From: UBA4416 sp040386075
Lineage (GTDB): Bacteria; Bacteroidota; Bacteroidia; B-17B0; Aurantibacillaceae
Reading direction: 5' to 3'
Assembly (NCBI GenBank): GCA_040386075.1
Contig: JAZKGE010000014.1
Span: forward strand, 16,246-80,245
Length of the DNA: 64,000 bases
This document shows, one piece after another, positions 8,988 through 17,145 of this stretch. The position numbers were made by a program, and so were the translations under genes. Position 1 is the first letter of the stretch. Every line of letters starts with the position of its first letter. The notes below the pieces were generated by a model, which saw only the letters and a list, made by a program, of their open reading frames with translations, was not told the origin of the DNA and did no database searches.

Positions 8988-9860
8988 CTAAACAGTCATC
9001 GGAACTTCCATGATCAGAAATTCAGAATCAGTTGCTGCTTTTAATGTAAGGCTTTCAATATCCCAAACCCCAAACCCATCACGGGCTTCTACTATTTGAT
9101 CATTTACTGTTAAAGTTCCGGTCAGATTAAAAATATAAACACCGTTTCCTTTTGATTTTAATTTGTAATCCGTGTTAATTCCTTTATCAAATTTCCCTAA
9201 ATGAAACCATGCATTTTGATGGATGCAAACACCTTCGTCATTAGCATCAGGTGATAAGATCTGCTGCAGTTTATTGTGTCTGTCTTCTTTTTTTAAAGTG
9301 ATCTGATCATAACGAGGTGTAACATCTCTTTTATTCGGAAACACCCAGATCTGTAAAAATTTAACCTGCGCATCTTTGTTCTTGTTATACTCGCTGTGTT
9401 GTATCCCTGTACCGGCACTCATTACCTGTATGTCGCCGTTTTTTATCACGGTTGTATTCCCCATACTGTCTTTGTGTTCCAAATCGCCTTCTAAAGGAAT
9501 ACTAATGATCTCCATATTATCATGCGGGTGTGTTCCAAAACCCATTCCAGCCGATACAATATCGTCATTCAATACACGTAATACACCAAAGTGCATACGT
9601 TCAGGATTATAATAGTTTGCAAAACTAAAACTGTGTTTACTATGTAACCAACCGTGGTTAGCATCACCGCGGGTTTCTGCTTTGTGTAATACCGTGTTTT
9701 TCATAATTGTTGATTTTGTATTTGGTATGTGATTAAATCCAATGACCTCAAGTTCTTTTAATTCATCAATATCATTTTTAAGGATATTGCCCAATGCAGA
9801 AGAGGCAACAAACATTCCTGTACCCATCAGGCCTTTTTTTAAGAATTCTTTTCTGTCCAT
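8988..9860 (-). CDS. Pirin family protein with leader-like N-terminus
   Basis: The pirin cupin fold starts near residue 53. All four iron ligands are recognisable: H111 and H113 in GTHPHDNMEI, and H155 and E157 in GIQHSEYN. Some pirins have quercetin 2,3-dioxygenase activity; others act as redox-sensitive regulators, and the sequence does not decide between them. The 50 residues before the domain are unusual: DRKEFLKKGLMGTGMFVASSA looks like a weakened twin-arginine leader (RK rather than RR), which suggests export of a folded metalloprotein or a relic of one. The gene heads the minus-strand redox run. A TAnnTTTG box and a perfect 14-bp palindrome lie upstream. Confidence 0.9.
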   Translation of the reverse strand: MDRKEFLKKGLMGTGMFVASSALGNILKNDIDELKELEVIGFNHIPNTKSTIMKNTVLHKAETRGDANHGWLHSKHSFSFANYYNPERMHFGVLRVLNDDIVSAGMGFGTHPHDNMEIISIPLEGDLEHKDSMGNTTVIKNGDIQVMSAGTGIQHSEYNKNKDAQVKFLQIWVFPNKRDVTPRYDQITLKKEDRHNKLQQILSPDANDEGVCIHQNAWFHLGKFDKGINTDYKLKSKGNGVYIFNLTGTLTVNDQIVEARDGFGVWDIESLTLKAATDSEFLIMEVPMTV

Positions 9861-9881
9861 GATCTATTTGTTTTATGAGAA

Positions 9882-9909
9882 CAAAGGTATATCAGGATAG
9901 TTTACTATC
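9882..9909 (-). promoter_or_regulatory. Pirin promoter with operator-like palindrome
   Basis: On the minus strand TACCTTTG (9889-9882) matches the TAnnTTTG -7 box, about 20 nt before the pirin ATG. Just upstream, 9896-9909 is a perfect palindrome GATAGT-TT-ACTATC in the spacer, and no TTG occurs at -33. That combination fits a repressor- or activator-controlled promoter, but no cognate regulator gene is nearby. Confidence 0.5.
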
Positions 9910-9947
9910 TCTTGATGTATGATAAGAAATTGATATTATTTTAAAAA

Positions 9948-10032
9948 TGGAACACAGATTAAACGGATGCTACAGATACTCGCTGATTTTATATCTGTGT
10001 TAATCGGTTAAATCCGTTTAATCTGTGTTCCA
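9948..10032. repeat. Long palindromic repeat (TGGAACACAGATT type)
   Basis: Two perfect 21-bp arms, 9948-9968 and 10012-10032, flank a 43-bp centre containing a further ACAGATA/TATCTGT pair. It lies between the pirin promoter region and the stop of the GyrI-like gene. Similar palindromes with GGATTAAACGGATT-like units are scattered through many bacterial genomes. Confidence 0.85.
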
Positions 10033-10043
10033 ATAAAGAAATG

Positions 10044-10526
10044 CTACTTCTTTAACATGACTGGAATCCACAATTCTTCTTCAGATGCCGGATCAGTATT
10101 GCTGTATTTATCGCCCATCACAGCAAAGTGCGGACGATCATCTAATTGATAAGTTGAATTTGGTAACCAGGTTCCAAAAATGTATTGAAATGTTTTAGGT
10201 CCTTCGCTTGGTAAACCTTTGTGTATGAATACAGCGTATAACCCGCTTTGGATAGTAAAAGCTTCCATGTTATCAGGAATGGAATTATGATCTTTCACTT
10301 CAATTGCTGCCCATTTTTCAAATTTATTGGCCGGATTAAAATTAGCCCAGTACTGGTCATTAAATGTTTGAACAGAATAAAGATCTGTACCAATTGAGTT
10401 TTCAATTTCTTTGCGCCTTTGCATAAAGCCTTGCCATAATTCAAAAGTTTTGTGTTCTGTCAACGATGTTATGATTCGTTGCCCGATCAGTTTCTTTTCT
10501 GTAAAGGTTTCTATACGCGGCTCCAT
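10044..10526 (-). CDS. GyrI-like small-molecule binding domain protein
   Basis: The 160-residue protein resembles the stand-alone GyrI-like/AraC effector-binding fold: an N-terminal MEPRIETFTEKKLIGQR strand, the middle stretch GLYAVFIHKG and the C-terminal IFGTWLPNSTYQLDDRPHF. It has no DNA-binding domain, signal peptide or membrane segment. Stand-alone members bind or hydrolyse small cyclic or hydrophobic compounds, or bind gyrase; the ligand here is unknown. It begins one base after the methyltransferase stop codon, so the two are almost certainly co-transcribed and perhaps act on the same small molecule. Confidence 0.82.
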   Translation of the reverse strand: MEPRIETFTEKKLIGQRIITSLTEHKTFELWQGFMQRRKEIENSIGTDLYSVQTFNDQYWANFNPANKFEKWAAIEVKDHNSIPDNMEAFTIQSGLYAVFIHKGLPSEGPKTFQYIFGTWLPNSTYQLDDRPHFAVMGDKYSNTDPASEEELWIPVMLKK

Positions 10527-10527
10527 T

Positions 10528-11160
10528 TTATTTTTGTGCTATGATTATTAGATCAATTACTTTGCTTCCATCGGTGGTTGGATAATCCTGGCGGCGCAGT
10601 TCAACTATTTTAAAGCCATTTTCTGTAAGTGCTGCAGCTATATAATCTTCCTGATGGTAATGCATGAACATTTGGTGCTTACCGTCGCTCGAGCTTTTCC
10701 ATCCTGATTTACTGTAATCATCTTCCATGGTACTGATATAGATTACTCCCTCCGGATTTAATAAGTTATAAGAATCATTAATTAATTGAATAGTTTCTTC
10801 TTTGGAAATATAAGGTAAACAAAAACCACACATAATGCCATCAAATGTTTTATTCAAAGAATTAATTTCACGGCAATCCATCACTTCAAACTCAGCAGTT
10901 GGATTATTTACTTTTGCCAGTTCTATCATCACAGGAGCAAGGTCAAGACCCAATAATTTAAAATCCGGACGTTTTTTTAGTAAATACTGTGTGATATTTC
11001 CCGGCCCGCAACCAAGTTCCAGAATACCAGCATTTTGTTTTTTGATCACATCACAAAACACATCAAAGGTTTCGTTATACAAACTCTCCTCCATATGCCT
11101 GTCCTGGTAGGCAGTGGCATACTTATCAAAACCTTCTTTTACTTGCTGGGTTTTATTCAT
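10528..11160 (-). CDS. Class I SAM-dependent methyltransferase
   Basis: This 210-residue protein has the SAM-binding motif I ELGCGPG at residues 48-54, an acidic post-I residue in GLDLAP (about 71-76) and a motif II/III region near MDCREINSL. It looks like a small-molecule methyltransferase: it lacks the (D/N/S)PP(Y/F) motif of DNA amino-methyltransferases, so despite the neighbouring Mrr-like nuclease it is not a restriction-modification partner. It is co-transcribed with the GyrI-like gene. The substrate cannot be inferred. Confidence 0.85.
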   Translation of the reverse strand: MNKTQQVKEGFDKYATAYQDRHMEESLYNETFDVFCDVIKKQNAGILELGCGPGNITQYLLKKRPDFKLLGLDLAPVMIELAKVNNPTAEFEVMDCREINSLNKTFDGIMCGFCLPYISKEETIQLINDSYNLLNPEGVIYISTMEDDYSKSGWKSSSDGKHQMFMHYHQEDYIAAALTENGFKIVELRRQDYPTTDGSKVIDLIIIAQK

Positions 11161-11192
11161 TGATCTTCTTCTTCGAAAATAATTTATTGGAT

Positions 11193-12098
11193 TTATTTCT
11201 TTTCTTTCATTTCGAATTCTTCACTTATTAATGAAAATTCAGGATATACTCTTACTTCTAATTTAAGCATCTCAAAACTTGGAATTTTTTCCTTCTTTAT
11301 TTTAGTGAATGTTTTTCTATAATTACTAATTAAGTTAGAATCAAAAAAAATAGTATTTGTCCCGTCAGTTATATTTCTTAAAAGTTGAGTGTTTTTTTTG
11401 TCATTCAGGTAGCCAAAATAATGATTGATTTTTAATTGGAAACATATTTGAAATAACTCCAGATTTACTTTTGAATTATTAATATCTCTTATAAAAAAAG
11501 GTGGAGTTATTTCTGAAGGTATGTAGATTTGTTCTGCTTCTGATAGGTTATGGAGTATTTTATTATTTTTCCAATTTTCATGAAAAACGTCCATAATATT
11601 TACGTCATTAACTGTTTTTATGGAATCTTTTCTGAATGTAATTTGTAAGCTAGTTGTAAACTCACCGTGTGGGTTTATGGCAATTGGCTGAACTTCTGTT
11701 AATATTATTGGAATTTCTATATCAATTCCCCATTTATCACTAAGTGCTTCATGAGCTGTACATAATGATATACCTAGCCTTTTGGCTTTGGCTATAGCCA
11801 TTGAAGAAAAGCCTTTTCTTGAAACTAATATGCCTTTATTGGCATTAATATCTGCCATTTTTGAATGAAGTTCATCTACTTTCCCTACGCTAACCTTTGC
11901 ACTAAAATCTTTACATTCTATAATTGTTTTTAATTCAAATCCCGCGGTGTTGCTTATTAACAAAACATCTATTTGCCGTTTACCATCTCTACCGTCAAGT
12001 TTTACATTTTTTTGCACAGAACTAAATTGAGAATCAGTCACTAATTTTTTAAAAATCAGTTCAGTTAAACTTTCAAACTCATCACCCTGTTTTGACAT
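11193..12098 (-). CDS. Mrr-like restriction endonuclease domain protein
   Basis: The N-terminal 120 residues match the Mrr/PD-(D/E)xK nuclease fold: D44 in the strand RQIDVLLI and E61-C-K63 in IIECKD, then a helix with GKVDELHSKM and a GILVSRKGFS strand. The remaining 180 residues are of unknown fold and could recognise DNA or another target. Mrr-family enzymes usually cut modified DNA (type IV restriction), but some members act in repair, so the target is open. No helicase, methylase or toxin partner adjoins it; it lies 13 bp downstream of fahA on the same strand, probably read through from it. Confidence 0.8.
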   Translation of the reverse strand: MSKQGDEFESLTELIFKKLVTDSQFSSVQKNVKLDGRDGKRQIDVLLISNTAGFELKTIIECKDFSAKVSVGKVDELHSKMADINANKGILVSRKGFSSMAIAKAKRLGISLCTAHEALSDKWGIDIEIPIILTEVQPIAINPHGEFTTSLQITFRKDSIKTVNDVNIMDVFHENWKNNKILHNLSEAEQIYIPSEITPPFFIRDINNSKVNLELFQICFQLKINHYFGYLNDKKNTQLLRNITDGTNTIFFDSNLISNYRKTFTKIKKEKIPSFEMLKLEVRVYPEFSLISEEFEMKEKK

Positions 12099-12111
12099 TA
12101 ATATAAATTAT

Positions 12112-13386
12112 TTAATTCGCCGGTAGCACCTTCGATTTACATTCACCAAAACCAACACGTACCTTATCATTCTGGCAATAACCTCTCATAATAACCGTAT
12201 CATTATCGTTAATGAATTTACGTTCGCTTCCATCATTTAATTTTAATGGTTTGGTGCCTTTCCAGCTCAATTCCATCATACTGCCATATTCTTTCGGGTC
12301 AGGTCCGCTAATTGTTCCGCTTCCCATCATATCGCCCACATTCATGTTGCAACCATTAATAGTATGATGAGCCAACTGTTGCTCCATGGTCCAGTACATG
12401 TATTTGTAATTGGATTTACAAATAACAGTTTCGGTACTGTTCTCCGGTTGTATAGCAACTTCCAGTTTAATGTCTACATTTTTATTTCCTGTGTATTCCA
12501 GGTATGGGAATACTTTTGGATCTTGCACATAGCCTTCTGTTCTGAATGGTTCCAAAGCATCTAATGTTACAATCCAGGCAGAGATGGTTGATGCGAAATT
12601 TTTAGCTAAAAAGGGCCCTAATGGCACATATTCCCAGGTTTGAATATCGCGTGCACTCCAATCGTTAAATAACACCATTCCAAAAATATGATCATCTGCT
12701 TTTTCGGTGCTGATGCTATCGCCCAGTTTGGTTGATTTGCCAATGATATAGGCAGTTTCCAATTCAAAATCCAATAATTTACTCGGACCAAAGCTCGGTA
12801 CTTCGGCATCTGCCGGTTTCATTTGGCCTTTTGGTCGGTGAAACGAATGTCCGCTAACGCAAATACTCGACGCACGCCCGTGATAACCAACAGGAATGTA
12901 TTTCCAGTTTGGCATCAATGCATTTTTTGGATCACGGATCATGGTGCCAATATTAGTAGCATGATCAATACTGCTGTAAAAATCAGTATAATCGCCAACT
13001 TTCACAGGCAGTAACATGTTTACATTAGCCTGTGGTTTAAAAATGTGGTGAAATGCATCTTTGTTATCCTGCAATTCGCGGTTATTACTGCTTAATAAGT
13101 CCGATAATCGGTCTCTCAGTGCACGGGTCACATCTTTCCCCAATTCAATAAAATCATTTAAATAAGCACTATTGAAAATAGTTTTATCAATATTCAATCC
13201 TGCTAAAAAGCCACGATCGGCCAGTTCATACAGATCAATGGCGTAATGGCCAATGGCAGAGCAGGCGTGGTGTTTGGTATCTGTATCAGAATAAATTCCG
13301 AATGGTAAATTCTGGATCGGGAAATCGGAGTTAGCTTCTACAGCTATCCATGAAGTAAGGCTTGGGTCGTTGGCTTTTATGTTCAT
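12112..13386 (-). CDS. fahA: Fumarylacetoacetase
   Basis: Fumarylacetoacetase splits fumarylacetoacetate to fumarate and acetoacetate, the last step of tyrosine and phenylalanine catabolism. The 424-residue length is normal. The metal ligands and catalytic histidine can be aligned with the mouse enzyme at a constant offset of nine: D135, H142, E208, E210 and D242 in GDYTDFYSSIDH, DFELE and NDWSARD. No signal peptide. The other genes of the pathway (hppD, hmgA) are not in this window. The next gene, on the plus strand, is divergent, and the two share a short intergenic region. Confidence 0.97.
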   Translation of the reverse strand: MNIKANDPSLTSWIAVEANSDFPIQNLPFGIYSDTDTKHHACSAIGHYAIDLYELADRGFLAGLNIDKTIFNSAYLNDFIELGKDVTRALRDRLSDLLSSNNRELQDNKDAFHHIFKPQANVNMLLPVKVGDYTDFYSSIDHATNIGTMIRDPKNALMPNWKYIPVGYHGRASSICVSGHSFHRPKGQMKPADAEVPSFGPSKLLDFELETAYIIGKSTKLGDSISTEKADDHIFGMVLFNDWSARDIQTWEYVPLGPFLAKNFASTISAWIVTLDALEPFRTEGYVQDPKVFPYLEYTGNKNVDIKLEVAIQPENSTETVICKSNYKYMYWTMEQQLAHHTINGCNMNVGDMMGSGTISGPDPKEYGSMMELSWKGTKPLKLNDGSERKFINDNDTVIMRGYCQNDKVRVGFGECKSKVLPAN

Positions 13387-13472
13387 ACGTTTATCGTTAA
13401 AAAAGAGTAAAAATGTGTGAGATGTTTATTATTTTATCAAATATAAGCATAGTAAAATTATATATTTATGCC

Positions 13473-14141
13473 ATGCAATTTAAGAAACTTATTCTTCTTT
13501 TTTTAGTACTGTTTAACTCGGTATTAAAAGCACAGGGTCTCAACGATTTTGCCTTTGTTTTAAGCGAACGGGCTGTCAATAAAGTATTTACAGCCATTGG
13601 TGAGATCAGTGGAACCAATCAATACGAAGTTTTAGGTATTATCGACGGGCATTATAAATGGAAAGTAGTAAATCCCCACATCAGTTTTAAGCCCGATAGC
13701 AGCGATTTTATGTGCGATGCCAAAGTAGAAGTGGGACCTTTTGGATATAAATCCCAGGTATTAGGACATGTGAAAATTGGTTATGACAGTAAGCAAAATG
13801 TGATATCTATTAAAATAACAGATGCCGTTTTTGAGTTGTATACCGTTGTGTTAAAGAAAAAGATCCATATAAAGGACATTCATTTGGAAGATTATTTTAA
13901 AGATCCATTTTTATTTGAAGGACCAAAAAGCTTTGCAACGGATATGACCTTTACAATGCCCGATAGTACTGTAAAACAAATTTATGTGCAGCCAACTGAT
14001 TGTTTGATGAAAGTTGTGAAACAGGCTATAAAAACCTCTTGCGACATTGCAGCCCAGGATAAGCCATTTAAAAAAGATGTAAAAGTTACACCTCCAATTC
14101 AAACAGTAACAGAAGATAAAAAAACACCAGCTACCAAATAA
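13473..14141 (+). CDS. Exported protein of unknown function
   Basis: I choose the ATG at 13473 because it gives a standard signal peptide (MQFKKLILLFLVLFNSVLKAQ); the frame runs back to 13413. The mature protein of about 200 residues is beta-rich, with one conserved-looking cysteine pair (FMCDAK and PTDCLMK/TSCDIA region) and a Lys/Pro/Thr-rich tail. I do not recognise the family. Its stop codon is 2 bp before the PAP2 gene, so it heads a short operon with the PAP2 phosphatase and GT39 transferase, which suggests a cell-envelope role. Confidence 0.75.
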   Translation: MQFKKLILLFLVLFNSVLKAQGLNDFAFVLSERAVNKVFTAIGEISGTNQYEVLGIIDGHYKWKVVNPHISFKPDSSDFMCDAKVEVGPFGYKSQVLGHVKIGYDSKQNVISIKITDAVFELYTVVLKKKIHIKDIHLEDYFKDPFLFEGPKSFATDMTFTMPDSTVKQIYVQPTDCLMKVVKQAIKTSCDIAAQDKPFKKDVKVTPPIQTVTEDKKTPATK

Positions 14142-14143
14142 TT

Positions 14144-14821
14144 TTGAAAGTCTTTATCAAACATAATAGTTTTTACATTATTCTTTACCTTGCTTTGTTG
14201 GCTTATGTGGGCAACGTGTTGTTACATGTAGGGAAAGTTCAGATCCATCGGGAGATGAATACTTATGTGGGAAATGTTTCAATAGATCACTTCTTTGCTT
14301 ATATTACTCATTTAGGTGATGGCTTATTTGCACTGTTTATTGCAATCCTATTTGCCTTTAAAAATGTGCGGGTGTCATTATATATTTTATTCTCTTATGC
14401 CGGAGCAGGTATTTTATCTTATATTTTAAAGCATTGGGTATATTATGAAGTCACAAGACCTCACTTTGTATTTCAGTATTATGTGCGGGAACAGCTGAAA
14501 CTGGCCGATGGAGTGGAGGTAGTTGCATTTCATTCGTTTCCCAGCGGCCATGCTTTATCGGCTTTTGCTTTGTTCTTTTGCCTATTATTTGTTACAAAGA
14601 ATCATTTATTAAAACTCTTGTTTTTTTTACTGGCAGTAGTGGCCGCTTATAGCCGTGTTTATCTGTCTCAGCATTGGCTTGTTGATGTATATGTAGGTTC
14701 GATCATAGGTTTTATATTTGCAGTATTGTTATACATTGTGTTTTATTATCAAAATAAATGGCCACAATTAAATACAGGTTTAATACAGTTATTATCTAAT
14801 TACAAAAACAAACGTGTTTAG
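14144..14821 (+). CDS. PAP2 family membrane phosphatase
   Basis: The three PAP2 motifs are present in order: K96...R105-P106 (with two more residues in the gap than the canonical K-x6-RP), PSGH at 133-136, and S170-R171...H177...D181 (SRVYLSQHWLVD). Six or so hydrophobic helices place it in the inner membrane. Family members dephosphorylate lipid phosphates such as undecaprenyl diphosphate or phosphatidic acid. The start is a TTG 2 bp after the upstream stop, suggesting translational coupling. The last 8 bp overlap the GT39 gene. Together the pair fits recycling of the lipid carrier used by the glycosyltransferase. Confidence 0.88.
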   Translation: MKVFIKHNSFYIILYLALLAYVGNVLLHVGKVQIHREMNTYVGNVSIDHFFAYITHLGDGLFALFIAILFAFKNVRVSLYILFSYAGAGILSYILKHWVYYEVTRPHFVFQYYVREQLKLADGVEVVAFHSFPSGHALSAFALFFCLLFVTKNHLLKLLFFLLAVVAAYSRVYLSQHWLVDVYVGSIIGFIFAVLLYIVFYYQNKWPQLNTGLIQLLSNYKNKRV

Positions 14822-16577
14822 ATTATTAAATACAGATACTAAAGCATACGCTTTTATTTTTGCAGCAGCCTGCCTGTTGTTCATTCCATTTATTGGTAAT
14901 ATGCCTTTGTTTGACTGGGATGAAATAAACTTTGCTGAGTGTGCTCGCGAAATGTTGGTAACGGGAAATAATTCCGACGTGCAATTATATTTTCATCCCT
15001 TTTGGGAAAAACCACCTTTGTTTATCTGGCTGCAAGCTATTAGCATGAACATATTTGGCGTAAATGAATTTGCTGCCCGTTTCCCCAATGCTTTATGCGG
15101 CGTTTTTACACTCATGATCTTATATAAAACAGGGAAAGAATTGAACGATCGTAAGTTTGGCTTGATCTGGACCTTTGTATATGCTTCTACCTTATTGCCT
15201 CATTTGTTTTTTAAGAGTGGCATCATCGATCCCTGGTTCAACCTATTTATTTATGTGTCGGTTTATTATTTATTGCAGCACACAAATAATCCGGTTGGAA
15301 GGTCGGGATATAAAACGGCAATTGTATCCGGATTCTTTTTAGGACTGGCTCTACTCACCAAAGGTCCGGCAGCATTGATCCTGGTTGGATTAACGGTAGC
15401 CGTATTTTTTGTATTGGGACGTTTTAAAAAGATCTCTTCTTTTAAATTCATTGCAGTATTTTTTGCAGCGTTCCTTTTAACAGGATTGAGTTGGTTTGCT
15501 GTTGAGTTAATGAATGGTCATGGACAAGTGATCAAGGAATTTATCGATTACCAGATCCGTTTATTTAAAACAGAAGATAGCGATCATGGCGGGCCATTTA
15601 TTTATCATTTTGTGGTTTTATTATTGGGCTGTTTTCCGGCATCTGTTTTCTTAATATTGGCACATAAGCGTTCTGCTACTGATCTGCCTTTTCAAAAACA
15701 TACGAAACGCTGGATGATGAGCTTGTTTTGGGTAGTGCTGATCTTATTTTCTATAGTGCAAACCAAGATAGTGCATTATTCGTCTCTGTGTTATTTCCCT
15801 TTAACTTACCTGGCAACTTACGCCATTCAAAAATTAGTATCAGGTAATTACCGGTGGAAAAAATGGTTTCATATTACTTTTATAGTCATCAGCAGCTTGC
15901 TTGGCTTGGCTTTTATAGTGGTTGGCTGCGTTCCTTATTTGAAACCATGGCTAATTTCAAGTAATCTGATCGCAGATCCTTTTGCTGTAGAAAATTTAAA
16001 GGCTAATGTGTATTGGAATGGTTTTGAATGGTTAATAGGCCTTGTGTTTTTGATCATATCCTATATCAGTTTGATCAGGATCAATAGACAACAATTTAAG
16101 TTCATCTATCTGTTATTTGTAGGTTCGTTGTTTTTGGTTTATAGCATGGTCATGGTCGTTGCTCCTAAAGTGGAGCAATATAGTCAGCGCGCAGCTATTG
16201 AGTTTTATAAGCAATGCGCCAAACACCATTTTAATGTAGAGGCTATTGGTATGAAAAGTTATGCGACTTTGTTTTATGGCCAGCTGGACCCTTCTTTTAA
16301 AAATGATTCGTCTTTTATAGAACATGTCAACTTTAGAAGACAGGATTATATCGATCAAAATGTTAATCTAACAACATCCTACAGTTTACTTCGTGCAAAT
16401 TGGATGAAAGATGTTCAGACATCCCGCCCTAATTGTTTTGTTGTGAAAATAAATGATGAGGAGATCATAAAAAAATATTGCCCTTATCTGAAAGAATTAT
16501 ACAGGCAAAATGGTTTTATATTTTACATCAGGGTATTTGATGAAAAATACAAGAGCTGGGATATTGGTCATAAGTGA
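14814..16577 (+). CDS. GT39/ArnT-like membrane glycosyltransferase
   Basis: The 587-residue protein has a GT-C fold layout: an N-terminal helix, a first periplasmic loop with the catalytic acidic pair in FDWDEINFAE, and about ten further hydrophobic helices. The loop sequence FHPFWEKPPLFIWLQA is typical of the dolichyl-phosphate-mannose-mannosyltransferase/ArnT superfamily, which transfer sugars from a polyprenyl phosphate onto proteins or lipid A. It begins at a GTG that overlaps the PAP2 stop by 8 bp. The acceptor is unknown. It is convergent with tspO, with a single base between their stops. Confidence 0.88.
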   Translation: MFRLLNTDTKAYAFIFAAACLLFIPFIGNMPLFDWDEINFAECAREMLVTGNNSDVQLYFHPFWEKPPLFIWLQAISMNIFGVNEFAARFPNALCGVFTLMILYKTGKELNDRKFGLIWTFVYASTLLPHLFFKSGIIDPWFNLFIYVSVYYLLQHTNNPVGRSGYKTAIVSGFFLGLALLTKGPAALILVGLTVAVFFVLGRFKKISSFKFIAVFFAAFLLTGLSWFAVELMNGHGQVIKEFIDYQIRLFKTEDSDHGGPFIYHFVVLLLGCFPASVFLILAHKRSATDLPFQKHTKRWMMSLFWVVLILFSIVQTKIVHYSSLCYFPLTYLATYAIQKLVSGNYRWKKWFHITFIVISSLLGLAFIVVGCVPYLKPWLISSNLIADPFAVENLKANVYWNGFEWLIGLVFLIISYISLIRINRQQFKFIYLLFVGSLFLVYSMVMVVAPKVEQYSQRAAIEFYKQCAKHHFNVEAIGMKSYATLFYGQLDPSFKNDSSFIEHVNFRRQDYIDQNVNLTTSYSLLRANWMKDVQTSRPNCFVVKINDEEIIKKYCPYLKELYRQNGFIFYIRVFDEKYKSWDIGHK

Positions 16578-16578
16578 T

Positions 16579-17046
16579 CTAGTTCAGGTACCAGATCGCT
16601 CCGTTTAATAGGCTGGCAAAACTTACCCAAAACAAATACGGTATTTGTAATAAAGCAGCTGTTCGATGAACTTTTAAGAATTGCATGATCATAACAATTA
16701 TGGCTAACCACATTAAAACGATCTCTATGAATGCAATTCCTAGTAAGTGGAAATTGAAAAACAAAAAACTCCACCAGAAATTAAGGAACAATTGAATACA
16801 GAATATAACAATAGCTTTTTTACGAAGGTCGCTTTTCGGTGATTGAAGAATCAGGTAAAATGAAATACCCATTAAAATATATAAAATGGTCCAAACAGGA
16901 CCAAACAACCAATTAGGTGGGTTAAATACAGGCTTGTTTAAAAATAAATACCAGGTATTAATATTTTTAGTTGTTGCAAAACTCCCTATTGCTCCAACAG
17001 CAAGGGGTAGTAAAATGCATAGTGTTATTTGGATAAATTTTTTCAT
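16579..17046 (-). CDS. tspO: TspO/MBR family tryptophan-rich sensory protein
   Basis: A 155-residue membrane protein of five hydrophobic helices with the family stretch KPVFNPPNWLFGPVWTILY and abundant tryptophans (for example FWWSFLF). TspO proteins bind porphyrins and related ligands and affect tetrapyrrole and stress responses. It is in the cytoplasmic membrane, monocistronic, and convergent with the glycosyltransferase gene. Confidence 0.95.
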   Translation of the reverse strand: MKKFIQITLCILLPLAVGAIGSFATTKNINTWYLFLNKPVFNPPNWLFGPVWTILYILMGISFYLILQSPKSDLRKKAIVIFCIQLFLNFWWSFLFFNFHLLGIAFIEIVLMWLAIIVMIMQFLKVHRTAALLQIPYLFWVSFASLLNGAIWYLN

Positions 17047-17094
17047 GAGTCACGTTTTATGTAGAACAATACTCGGAAAAAAAAGTTTAAGAAT

Positions 17095-17129
17095 AAAAAA
17101 AAGGCGCACATAGATGCACCTTTTTTTAT
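17095..17129 (-). terminator. Terminator after the M43 protease gene
   Basis: Arms AAAAAAAGGcGCA and TGCaCCTTTTTTT form a hairpin with one mismatch and a U-run on the minus strand, 17 bp past the stop codon of the protease gene. Confidence 0.75.
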
Positions 17130-17145
17130 TGATTCCGGATAATAC

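Noticed and set aside
8908..10032. Two palindromes around the pirin gene as new regulatory elements
   Set aside because: Their sequences match widespread intergenic palindrome types known in many bacteria, so I list them as repeats, not as new control sites.
10528..12098. Methyltransferase plus Mrr-like nuclease as a restriction-modification system
   Set aside because: The methyltransferase lacks DNA-methylase motifs and is tied by a one-base gap to the GyrI-like gene instead, so the two are probably unrelated.
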